Assembly (NCBI GenBank): GCA_020024255.1
Contig: JAHHTX010000033.1
Location: forward strand, 1 to 19,666
DNA: 19,666 nt
Origin: Anaerotignum sp.
GTDB lineage: Bacteria; Bacillota; Clostridia; Lachnospirales; Anaerotignaceae
Direction: 5' to 3'
The position numbers and the translations under genes are program-made. Positions 1 through 6,664 of the stretch are shown in pieces. The notes under the pieces were generated by a model. That model was not told where the DNA came from. It did not search any database and was given only the letters and a program-made list of their open reading frames with translations. Within the stretch, counting starts at the first letter, position 1. Each line of letters starts with the position of its first letter.

Positions 1-24
1 ACTATGGGTTGTGTGTTCATTTCT

Positions 25-45
25 GCTGTTCAGTTTTCAAGGATC
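25..45 (-). promoter_or_regulatory. boxA-like antitermination element of a probable rRNA leader
   Basis: Read on the minus strand this stretch contains CCTTGAAAACTGAACAGC, which resembles the boxA-type sequence found in rRNA leaders and 16S-23S spacers of Firmicutes. It lies about 35-50 nt downstream of the expected start of the nearest of three tandem promoters, as expected for an rRNA leader. The rRNA genes themselves would lie off the left edge and are not seen, so the assignment is an inference. Confidence 0.6.
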
Positions 46-84
46 AGTCTTTTTTGTTTGCTATATTGTCGTAATAGCTTTTTT

Positions 85-113
85 ATTCTATCATGTCGAT
101 TTCTTTTTGTCAA
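85..113 (-). promoter_or_regulatory. Strong promoter P1 (probable rRNA operon)
   Basis: On the minus strand the -35 box TTGACA (108-113) and -10 box TAGAAT (85-90) are separated by exactly 17 bp. An A-rich tract precedes the -35, as in an UP element. This is the promoter nearest the boxA-like element; the expected transcript start is near 78. It is one of three with the same architecture, about 115-117 bp apart. Confidence 0.8.
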
Positions 114-201
114 GTACTTTTTTTAGAACTTTTTGACTTTTTTCGAAGTCAACCGATATATTCTTTTGTTTTTCATCACCATTTCGCAGTGATACTTGAT
201 T

Positions 202-230
202 AGTATATCAGGTTTGTTTTTCCTTGTCAA
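202..230 (-). promoter_or_regulatory. Strong promoter P2 (probable rRNA operon)
   Basis: On the minus strand TTGACA (225-230) and TATACT (202-207) are spaced by 17 bp, with a long A-rich tract upstream. The bases just before the -35 (AAGTGC) resemble those of P1 (AAGTAC), which suggests the two arose by duplication. Confidence 0.8.
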
Positions 231-316
231 GCACTTTTTTATTTTTTTCTGTACTTTTTTTCGGAACTCCATTTCCGATATGCTATTTTGTTTGCCCTCA
301 ATCAGAGTGCTTGACT

Positions 317-345
317 ATTCTATCAGTTATCCCCCTTCCTGTCAA
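317..345 (-). promoter_or_regulatory. Strong promoter P3 (probable rRNA operon)
   Basis: On the minus strand TTGACA (340-345) and TAGAAT (317-322) are spaced by 17 bp. The upstream 80 bp on that strand is rich in A-tracts, consistent with UP-element contacts. It is the most upstream of the three tandem promoters. Confidence 0.75.
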
Positions 346-621
346 CCCCTTTTTTCAAATTTTTACGATTTTTTTCATTTTCCTTTGAAATCTCCCTTTT
401 TTCCCCTTATTTCGTTCTCATTCCACAAACCTAAGCCCTTTGCAAAAATACCTTTGCAAATTTATTTAAGGTACAGTTTAATCTATATATATAGGTATGG
501 TCATGGTCATGGTCATAAAGTCACGATAATCCAAATAAACAGCAAACCTATCTTGGTTTAATTTTGCTATCCCCATGATTTTCTTCTTTATTTTTGCCAA
601 CCTATTCAAATACCCTTTTTA
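346..621. other. AT-rich intergenic stretch without a gene
   Basis: Between the ppdK terminator and the tandem promoters I see no convincing coding sequence on either strand. Open frames here lack ribosome-binding sites and encode low-complexity, Phe/Ile/Ser-rich products. Apart from A-tracts upstream of P3 and a short hexamer repeat at 497-516, nothing stands out. Confidence 0.6.
497..516. repeat. Short tandem hexamer repeat (ATGGTC, about 3.3 copies)
   Basis: Three perfect copies of ATGGTC plus two extra bases stand in non-coding DNA next to an alternating TA run (about 484-492). No function is apparent. The array is short enough to be replication slippage. Confidence 0.7.
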
Positions 622-661
622 CAAAAAACTGCCGTCTTAGGATAATCCCAAAACGGCAGTC
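622..661 (-). terminator. Intrinsic terminator of ppdK
   Basis: On the minus strand the arms ACTGCCGT (660-653) and ACGGCAGT (635-628) form a perfect 8-bp stem, followed by a run of Ts opposite the A-run at 623-628. It lies about 70 nt after the ppdK stop codon and should insulate ppdK from the rRNA-type promoters. Confidence 0.85.
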
Positions 662-730
662 TGTTTGTCTTTTGTTATGTAATGAAATGTTGTTTTCCCC
701 GCAAAAACCACATCTCTTATCTATACATCT

Positions 731-3358
731 TTATCTAGGGAAGTTAATCTGTGCCTGTGCCGCAGCCAATCTTGCAATGGGCACACGGAAAGGTGAACAA
801 GATACATAATCAAGACCAATCTGATGACAGAATTCTACAGAAGAAGGATCGCCACCGTGTTCACCACAGATACCCAAGTGAATATCAGGACGTACAGGTT
901 TTGCCTTTTCTACTGCCAATTTCATCAGCTGACCTACACCCGTTCTATCCAGTCTTGCTGTAGGGTCACATTCGTAAATATTCTTGTCGATGTAATCGGA
1001 AAGAATCTTACCTGCGTCGTCACGGGATAAGCCATATGTCATCTGTGTCAGGTCGTTTGTACCAAAGGAGAAGAATTCCGCTTCTGTTGCGATTTCATCA
1101 GCTGTCAGTGCTGCTCTTGGAATCTCAATCATGGTACCAACCAGATATTTCAGCTTCTTTCCTTTGTTTTCCAGCACTTTTTCTGCTGTTTCCACCACAA
1201 CGTTCTTTACATATTTCACTTCCTTTGTTTCGCCAACAAGAGGAATCATAATTTCAGGCACAATCTCAATACCCTTTTCCAAAGAAACTTCTACAGCAGC
1301 CTCCATAATAGCCCTTGTCTGCATTTCTGCAATTTCAGGGTAGCTGACAGCAAGACGGCAGCCTCTGTGACCCATCATCGGGTTCAGTTCATGCAATCCT
1401 CTTGCTTTAATTTTCAGTTCTTCCACAGGTCTGCCGGTTTCTTTTGAGAGAACTTCAAACTCTTCATTTGTATTGGGCATAAATTCGTGCAAAGGAGGGT
1501 CAAGAAGACGGATAGTAACAGGTCTTTCCCCCATAGCTCTGTAAATGCCTTTAAAGTCCTCCTTCTGGAAAGGTTCAATACCTGCAAGTGCAGCCTTTCT
1601 TTCTTCTACGGTATCTGCCAGAATCATCTTTCTAAACTTCATAATTCTGTCCCCTTCGAAGAACATATGCTCTGTTCTGGTAAGGCCAATGCCCTCTGCA
1701 CCAAAATCCAGAGCAGTCTGTGCATCATGAGGCGTATCTGCATTTGTTCTTACTTTCAGCACACGCTTTTCATCTGCCCATGCCATAAATGTTGCAAAGT
1801 TGCCGCTGATTTCAGGATCAACAGTGGGAATATCTTCACCATAAATATTACCGGTAGAACCGTCCAAAGAGATGTAATCGCCTTCTTTGAATGTTCTGTC
1901 TGCCAAAGTGAATGTTTTTGCTTCTTCATTCATTTTGATGTCTTCACAACCGGATACACAGCAAGTACCCATACCACGGGCAACAACGGCTGCATGGGAA
2001 GTCATTCCACCTCTCACGGTCAGGATACCTTCGGAAACAGCCATGCCTTCAATATCTTCAGGAGAGGTTTCCAGACGCACCAAAATAACTCTTTCGCCTG
2101 CTTCTGCAGCCTCCTTTGCATCTTCTGCTGTAAAGTAAACCTTACCTGCTGCCGCACCGGGAGATGCAGGCAGACCCTTACCGATAACTTCTGCAGCCTT
2201 CAGTGCCTTCTGGTCGAAAGCAGGATGCAGAATCTGGTCAAGCTGTTTAGGTTCTACTTTCATCAATGCTTCGTCTTTTGTGATCAGACCTTCCTCAACC
2301 ATATCTACTGCAATACGCAGAGCCGCATTAGCTGTTCTTTTCCCGTTTCTTGTCTGCAAGAAATAAAGCTTGCCTTCTTCAACGGTGAATTCCATATCCT
2401 GCATGTCTTTGTAGTGATTTTCCAATTTTGTTGCAATTTCAACGAACTGTTTATATACTTCAGGCATATCTTCTGCCAATTTAGCAATGGGCTTAGGTGT
2501 ACGCACACCGGCAACAACGTCCTCACCCTGTGCATTTACCAGATATTCACCCAGCATTGCCTTTTCGCCTGTTGCTGCATTTCTTGTAAATGCAACACCG
2601 GTACCAGAAGTATCGCCCATATTACCGAATACCATCATTTGTACGTTTACAGCAGTACCCCAGCTGTAAGGAATATCGTTCATTCTTCTGTAAACGAAAG
2701 CACGGGGATTATCCCAGCTGCGGAATACCGCCATGGCTGCTTCAAAGAGCTGTTCCTTGGGATCTTGAGGGAATGCCTTTCCTTGGTCTTCCATGTAGAT
2801 TTCTTTGAAGATTTCTACCATCTTTTTCAAATCCTCAGCGGAAAGATCCGTATCATACTTTGCGCCTACTTTTTCTTTGTATTCGTCTAATTTTCTGTCA
2901 AATTTAGATTTAGGCACACCCATAACTACATCTGCAAACATCATAATAAATCTTCTGTAGGAATCGTATGCAAATCTTGGATTTCCTGTTTTGTTTGCCA
3001 AGCCCACTACGGAAACATCGTTAAGACCCAGGTTCAAAACAGTATCCATCATACCGGGCATAGATGCCCTTGCGCCGGAACGCACGGAAACCAAAAGGGG
3101 ATTTTCAGGGTCGCCCAACTTCTTTCCTGCCATTTTTTCCAGCTTTTCCAGTGCCACATCAATCTGTGCAATCATTTCGTCCGTGAGTTTTTTCCCACCT
3201 TCATTATATTCCGTACAGGCTTCTGTGGTAATGGTGAAGCCCTGCGGAATGGGCAGACCGAGAATTGTCATTTCTGCAAGGTTTGCACCCTTGCCGCCCA
3301 ACAGGTTTCTCATGGAAGCATTGCCTTCGTCAAACATATAAACATATTTCTTGTTCAT
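731..3358 (-). CDS. ppdK: Pyruvate, phosphate dikinase
   Basis: This 875-residue protein interconverts ATP, phosphate and pyruvate with AMP, PPi and phosphoenolpyruvate in the cytoplasm; in anaerobic Clostridia it works in PPi-linked glycolysis or PEP synthesis. The N-terminal ATP-grasp domain covers about residues 1-340. The central phosphohistidine domain carries GGMTSHAAVVARG with the catalytic His at 455, and the C-terminal PEP/pyruvate barrel carries GICGEHGG with Cys831. Both numbers match the C. symbiosum enzyme exactly, so the protein is full length and should be active. The start chosen (MNKKYVYMF) follows TAGGAGGTAAAAAT; an in-frame ATG 15 codons upstream lacks such a site. The gene has its own promoter, leader and terminator. 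No PPDK regulatory protein gene lies beside it. Confidence 0.97.
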   Translation of the reverse strand: MNKKYVYMFDEGNASMRNLLGGKGANLAEMTILGLPIPQGFTITTEACTEYNEGGKKLTDEMIAQIDVALEKLEKMAGKKLGDPENPLLVSVRSGARASMPGMMDTVLNLGLNDVSVVGLANKTGNPRFAYDSYRRFIMMFADVVMGVPKSKFDRKLDEYKEKVGAKYDTDLSAEDLKKMVEIFKEIYMEDQGKAFPQDPKEQLFEAAMAVFRSWDNPRAFVYRRMNDIPYSWGTAVNVQMMVFGNMGDTSGTGVAFTRNAATGEKAMLGEYLVNAQGEDVVAGVRTPKPIAKLAEDMPEVYKQFVEIATKLENHYKDMQDMEFTVEEGKLYFLQTRNGKRTANAALRIAVDMVEEGLITKDEALMKVEPKQLDQILHPAFDQKALKAAEVIGKGLPASPGAAAGKVYFTAEDAKEAAEAGERVILVRLETSPEDIEGMAVSEGILTVRGGMTSHAAVVARGMGTCCVSGCEDIKMNEEAKTFTLADRTFKEGDYISLDGSTGNIYGEDIPTVDPEISGNFATFMAWADEKRVLKVRTNADTPHDAQTALDFGAEGIGLTRTEHMFFEGDRIMKFRKMILADTVEERKAALAGIEPFQKEDFKGIYRAMGERPVTIRLLDPPLHEFMPNTNEEFEVLSKETGRPVEELKIKARGLHELNPMMGHRGCRLAVSYPEIAEMQTRAIMEAAVEVSLEKGIEIVPEIMIPLVGETKEVKYVKNVVVETAEKVLENKGKKLKYLVGTMIEIPRAALTADEIATEAEFFSFGTNDLTQMTYGLSRDDAGKILSDYIDKNIYECDPTARLDRTGVGQLMKLAVEKAKPVRPDIHLGICGEHGGDPSSVEFCHQIGLDYVSCSPFRVPIARLAAAQAQINFPR

Positions 3359-3587
3359 ATTTTTACCTCCTATAAAAAAAAATAAATTTGGGTATATCCC
3401 CATGCAGAAGTTTTCTTTTGAAAATTCGTAACCTTTTACTTTTTTCCGAAAGAATTTCAGAAATAAAAAATGTTTTCCTCGTCTGCCCTGTATAAAGAAA
3501 GCTACGTTGCCTGTCGTATTGTATTTTTACGAATACAGCAAAGTACATTTTTCATCTTTCTGCTTATGGAAATACCCCTATGTTAAG
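3359..3587 (-). other. Long untranslated leader of ppdK
   Basis: About 220 nt separate the candidate ppdK promoter from its start codon. Only the ribosome-binding site (AGGAGGT, 3365-3371) is recognisable. A weak complementarity exists between GGGGTAT near the 5' end and ATACCC near 3390, but I recognise no known riboswitch class. Open frames inside it have no credible start. Confidence 0.4.
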
Positions 3588-3616
3588 AGTATACCAAAAT
3601 GACAAAATAAGCAAGC
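3588..3616 (-). promoter_or_regulatory. Candidate ppdK promoter with extended -10
   Basis: On the minus strand TATACT (3588-3593) is preceded by TGG, giving an extended -10 (TGnTATACT). The -35 is weak: GCTTGC at 17-bp spacing or TTGCTT at 15 bp. An extended -10 can make up for a poor -35. It is the best candidate in the glyQS-ppdK gap. Confidence 0.5.
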
Positions 3617-3781
3617 GGATTTTTCCAAAAAACCACTCTCTTACCATGATTTTTTTTAAAAACAGGAAATTTTTTCGGCAAAAGTACCATGTGTCTGTAT
3701 AAAATGAAAAACATTTCATAACATTTGCATTATCAGAACATCTCCATCAGCAAATATGACTTCCCTTTTCCTGTAAAAAGC
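3617..3781. other. Intergenic stretch, nothing recognised
   Basis: This AT-rich DNA lies between the glyQS terminators and the candidate ppdK promoter. I see no gene, repeat or convincing additional promoter in it. Confidence 0.5.
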
Positions 3782-3810
3782 AAAAAAGAAGCCATCATAA
3801 TGATGACTTC
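3782..3810 (-). terminator. Intrinsic terminator downstream of glyQS
   Basis: On the minus strand GAAGTCATCA (3810-3801) pairs with TGATGGCTTC (3797-3788) with one G-T wobble around a 3-nt loop, followed at once by TTTTTT (opposite 3787-3782). This is a textbook Rho-independent terminator and the stronger of two hairpins after glyQS. Confidence 0.85.
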
Positions 3811-3879
3811 CCTGATGATGCCGACAAAGTTGCCCCTTTGCCAAAGTCTCATTTCATGCAAGGCTTTGACCAGCAGACA

Positions 3880-3928
3880 GAAAATAAAGCAGAAGTTCCA
3901 ATGGCAAAAAGCCTTGAAACTTCTGCTT
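3880..3928 (-). terminator. First hairpin after glyQS, probable terminator
   Basis: On the minus strand AAGCAGAAGTT (3928-3918) pairs perfectly with AACTTCTGCTT (3897-3887). The T-run after it (TATTTTC) is interrupted, so it may terminate only partly or protect the mRNA 3' end; the stronger terminator lies about 80 nt further on. Confidence 0.6.
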
Positions 3929-3978
3929 CCTTCATGTTTATCATTTTGGGTTTCTTCCCAATACTAAAATCCCATCTT

Positions 3979-5367
3979 TTAAAATTCCATTTTTTCTCTC
4001 AAATATGCGGAAAGTTCTGCAATGGGCATTCTCACCTGCTGCATGGTATCTCTGTCACGAACAGTTACGCACTTGTCTTCCACAGAATCAAAGTCAAATG
4101 TAATGCAGTAAGGTGTACCGATTTCGTCCTGTCGTCTGTAGCGTTTGCCAATAGAACCTGCTTCATCATATTCGCAGTAAAACTCTTTTGCAAGCATATG
4201 ATAAACTTCCAAAGCCTGTTCTCCCAGTTTTTTGGAAAGAGGCAAAACAGCTGCTTTCACAGGAGCCAGTGCAGGATGGAAATGCAGAACAGTTCTCACA
4301 TCGCCTTCGCCCACTTCTTCTTCGTCATATGCGTCACAAAGGAATGCCAATGTCACTCTGTCTGCACCCAAAGAAGGTTCAATGCAGTAAGGAATATATT
4401 TTTCGTTCTTTTCCTGATTATAATAGGTCATATCCTGACCACTTGTTGTCTGATGGCATTTCAGGTCATAATCTGTTCTGTCTGCAATGCCCCAAAGTTC
4501 ACCCCAGCCAAAGGGGAACAGATATTCAATGTCGGTTGTTCCTGCACTGTAGTGAGAAAGTTCTTCTTGGGCGTGATCTCTCATACGCATATTTTCTGTA
4601 GACATATGCAAATCAAGCAGCCACTGTTTGCAGAAATTCTTCCAGTATGCCCACCACTCCAAATCTGTACCGGGTTCGCAGAAAAATTCCAATTCCATCT
4701 GTTCAAATTCTCTGGTACGGAATGTAAAGTTACCGGGGGTAATTTCATTACGGAAAGACTTCCCAATCTGACCGATACCAAAAGGCAGTTTCTTTCTTGT
4801 GGTTCTCTGCACATTTTTAAAGTTTACAAAAATCCCCTGTGCTGTTTCAGGGCGAAGATAAATGGAGTTTTTCGCATCTTCTGTAACGCCTTGGAATGTT
4901 TTAAACATCAGGTTAAACTGACGAATATCCGTGAAATTGTGTGCGCCGCAAGTAGGGCAGGCAACCTGATTATCGTCAACAAACTGTTTCATTTTTTCAT
5001 TGCTCCAGCCGTCCACCACTTCTTCAGGCATATTGTGGTCTTTGATATGCTGTTCAATGAGTTTGTCGGCACGGAAACGTTCCTTACATTCCTTACAGTC
5101 CATCAGTGGGTCGCTGAAACCACCAACGTGACCGGAAGCTACCCATGTTTCCGGATTCATGAGAATTGCGGCATCTAGGCCCACATTGTAAGGGCTTTCC
5201 TGAATAAATTTCTTCCACCATGCCCGTTTGACGTTGTTTTTCAGTTCCACACCAATGGGGCCGTAATCCCAAGTATTGGCAAGACCGCCGTAAATTTCAG
5301 AACCGGGATATACGAAACCTCTGTTTTTTGCCAGTGCAACGATTTTTTCCATAGATTTTGCTGCCAT
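3979..5367 (-). CDS. glyQS: Glycine--tRNA ligase, single-chain (alpha2 dimer) type
   Basis: This 462-residue class II synthetase charges tRNA-Gly in the cytoplasm. Visible parts are the N-terminal class II catalytic core with YPGSEIYGG near residue 20, a zinc-type insertion with Cys91/94 and Cys137/140, motif 2 (FRNEIT, about 205-210), motif 3 around GADRVTLA (334-341), and the C-terminal anticodon-binding domain from about 365 to the end. Length and motifs fit the archaeal/eukaryotic-like dimeric family, also called glyS, and not the tetrameric GlyQ/GlyS of Bacillus. The start (MAAKSMEK) follows AAGGAGGAATTTGTA. An in-frame extension to 5637 runs through the T-box and is not coding. Expression should be controlled by that T-box. 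Confidence 0.96.
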   Translation of the reverse strand: MAAKSMEKIVALAKNRGFVYPGSEIYGGLANTWDYGPIGVELKNNVKRAWWKKFIQESPYNVGLDAAILMNPETWVASGHVGGFSDPLMDCKECKERFRADKLIEQHIKDHNMPEEVVDGWSNEKMKQFVDDNQVACPTCGAHNFTDIRQFNLMFKTFQGVTEDAKNSIYLRPETAQGIFVNFKNVQRTTRKKLPFGIGQIGKSFRNEITPGNFTFRTREFEQMELEFFCEPGTDLEWWAYWKNFCKQWLLDLHMSTENMRMRDHAQEELSHYSAGTTDIEYLFPFGWGELWGIADRTDYDLKCHQTTSGQDMTYYNQEKNEKYIPYCIEPSLGADRVTLAFLCDAYDEEEVGEGDVRTVLHFHPALAPVKAAVLPLSKKLGEQALEVYHMLAKEFYCEYDEAGSIGKRYRRQDEIGTPYCITFDFDSVEDKCVTVRDRDTMQQVRMPIAELSAYLREKMEF

Positions 5368-5419
5368 TACAAATTCCTCCTTAAAAAATAAATATATTGT
5401 CTTTGAGGAACGAAAGGCG

Positions 5420-5648
5420 AATAAAAAAAGAAAGCCCCCGTCCCTCGCCGTAAAGCAAGGGACGAAAGCTGTTATGTCATCTTCCGCGGTTCCACCCTCA
5501 TTGACCTGCATTGGTTTATGCAGACCCACTCTTGTGAAAAACTTCTGCTCCAAAGTGCCTTTCCTCGATTTCTTCTGCTGCTTTCCACCTGCCAGCAACT
5601 CTCTGTAAATCCAAAACCAAATACTCCTCTTTTTCATCGCAGATTAAA
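5420..5648 (-). promoter_or_regulatory. Glycine T-box riboswitch
   Basis: On the minus strand the leader holds the conserved T-box AGGGTGGAACCGCGG (5498-5484), whose UGGA (5494-5491) would pair with an uncharged tRNA 3' end having U73, as tRNA-Gly does. Stem I contains AGAGAG and AGGTGGAAA distal motifs near 5575-5605. On its 3' side GAAAGGCACTTTGG places the triplet GGC (5559-5557) in the specifier position, a glycine codon. A terminator hairpin with seven Ts follows the T-box. Binding of uncharged tRNA-Gly should favour the antiterminator and switch on glyQS. Confidence 0.92.
5422..5465 (-). terminator. Regulated terminator of the glycine T-box
   Basis: On the minus strand CGTCCCTTG (5464-5456) pairs with CGAGGGACG (5447-5439), apart from one wobble, and a T7 run lies opposite 5429-5423. 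Its position just after the T-box sequence makes it the conditional terminator of the riboswitch. Confidence 0.88.
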
Positions 5649-5657
5649 TTTGCTACT

Positions 5658-5686
5658 AATCTAACACAATCCCTTGTCTTTGTCAA
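5658..5686 (-). promoter_or_regulatory. glyQS promoter
   Basis: On the minus strand TTGACA (5681-5686) and TAGATT (5658-5663) are spaced by 17 bp, placing the transcript start near 5650, just before T-box stem I. It begins only 18 bp after the recO stop codon. I see no recO terminator, so read-through from the upstream operon into the T-box is possible. Confidence 0.82.
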
Positions 5687-5704
5687 GAAAAACCGTGCTT
5701 TTTT

Positions 5705-6439
5705 TCAAAGACAAATGTTCGCAGCGAACTTTCGGCTTTGCAGATGGATACCCAGATGAACCTGTATGTACCGTTCCAAAATGCGGTTAAGCTGCGAAAG
5801 TGCTTCGTCGGAAAGCCGAAAGGAAAACACTTTCTTCCCCTCCTGCAAAGGCACATAGGCAAGGGTTTTACAAACGGCAGGCAGCAAAGGCTCTGCCTCT
5901 TTGGGCTTATGCTTGCCGCAAAAAAACTGCCCTGTTTCCCAATGAAAATATAAAACCTCACTGGTCTGACCGCAAATTTCGCAAAGAGGCTCGGAAAGCA
6001 CCCCCGAAAAGAAAAGACTTTTCATTTCAAAAATACGTCCTGCCAGTTTCGGCGGCAGATTTCCTCTTTCCATTTGCTTTAATGTACGGAGCAAAAGCAG
6101 TAAAATATTGTCCTGCTCCATTTGAGGCGGACAAATCCGATCTGTAAATTCCAAAAGATACACCGCTTCGGAAAGCACTGCCACATCGTTTCGGAGTCCA
6201 TAAAAACTGTCCAAAAGTTCAGCCTGATTCACCGAAACAAAGCCATTTTTGGCAAGAACAGCAAAGTCACAGTAAGAAAAAAGCTGTGTGCCCGCCAACA
6301 GACGGCTCTTTGCGTTCTTTGCCCCTCTTGCGAAAAGATACAGCTTGCCTGCACCTTTTGCCAAAACTGTCAGTTGCTTGCCGCTTTCTCCCTGCTGCCG
6401 CTCTTTAATGACAATACCCCTTATTTTGTCTACACTCAT
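5705..6439 (-). CDS. recO: DNA repair protein RecO
   Basis: RecO is a recombination mediator that, with RecR (and RecF), loads RecA onto SSB-coated single-stranded DNA. The 244-residue protein has the usual family length, an N-terminal OB-fold (about 1-80, starting MSVDKIRGIVIKER), a helical middle and a zinc-finger-like segment with CEIC (153-156) and CGKH (174-177). The start ATG overlaps the yqzL stop as ATGA and follows an AGGTG-type site, so the two are probably translationally coupled. It is the last gene of the long operon before the glyQS promoter. Order era-yqzL-recO-glycyl-tRNA synthetase is conserved in Firmicutes. Confidence 0.94.
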   Translation of the reverse strand: MSVDKIRGIVIKERQQGESGKQLTVLAKGAGKLYLFARGAKNAKSRLLAGTQLFSYCDFAVLAKNGFVSVNQAELLDSFYGLRNDVAVLSEAVYLLEFTDRICPPQMEQDNILLLLLRTLKQMERGNLPPKLAGRIFEMKSLFFSGVLSEPLCEICGQTSEVLYFHWETGQFFCGKHKPKEAEPLLPAVCKTLAYVPLQEGKKVFSFRLSDEALSQLNRILERYIQVHLGIHLQSRKFAANICL

Positions 6440-6588
6440 GCTTTTTCACCTGAATATCCCTGTTGATTTTTACTGTGTTCTTGATTTTCCCAGACATTCA
6501 CTGTTTGTCTTCTGCGATATCGTAAATAATCCGTAATCTGTCCTGTTTCCAAAAATCTTTGCCAGTACATATCTTTTTCTTTCTCCAC
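6436..6588 (-). CDS. yqzL: YqzL family small protein
   Basis: A 50-codon open frame starts with GTG and ends in TGA overlapping the recO ATG by 4 nt. The product begins MEKEKDMYWQRFLETGQITD and continues YLRYRRR. Aromatic residues followed by F..TG and YL.Y are what I recall of the YqzL family, a short protein encoded between era and recO in Firmicutes. A purine-rich site (AGAGGGTGG) precedes the GTG; a second in-frame GTG lies three codons upstream, and an ATG seven codons in is an alternative. It is basic and has no membrane segment. YqzL has been linked to recombination in Bacillus, but its activity here is unknown. Position, coupling and sequence together make it a real gene. Confidence 0.78.
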   Translation of the reverse strand: MEKEKDMYWQRFLETGQITDYLRYRRRQTVNVWENQEHSKNQQGYSGEKA

Positions 6589-6664
6589 AATATCCACCCT
6601 CTCTTTTTCTTAGAGTATGGATAGAAAAGAAAAACATACTGCACAATTCCTGCCAATCCGAAAA

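Noticed and set aside
124..152. A further TTGACT box between P1 and P2 on the minus strand
   Set aside because: The -10 at 17-bp spacing (GTTCTA) is too poor to support a fourth promoter.
196..561. 121-codon plus-strand frame in the left intergenic region
   Set aside because: It overlaps two of the three promoters, is AT-driven, and its GHGHGH stretch comes only from the hexamer repeat.
1487..2890. 467-codon open frame on the plus strand antisense to ppdK
   Set aside because: It lies wholly inside ppdK, has no ribosome-binding site, and its product is Cys/Phe/His-rich with no recognisable domain. Such frames arise from codon use on the real strand.
3838..5178. 446-codon open frame on the plus strand antisense to glyQS
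   Set aside because: It runs across the glyQS terminator and catalytic core, has low-complexity Cys/Phe-rich content and no start signal. glyQS on the other strand is certain.
5368..5637. 90-residue N-terminal extension of glyQS
   Set aside because: The DNA is a T-box riboswitch with conserved motifs and a terminator; a strong ribosome-binding site marks the start at 5367.
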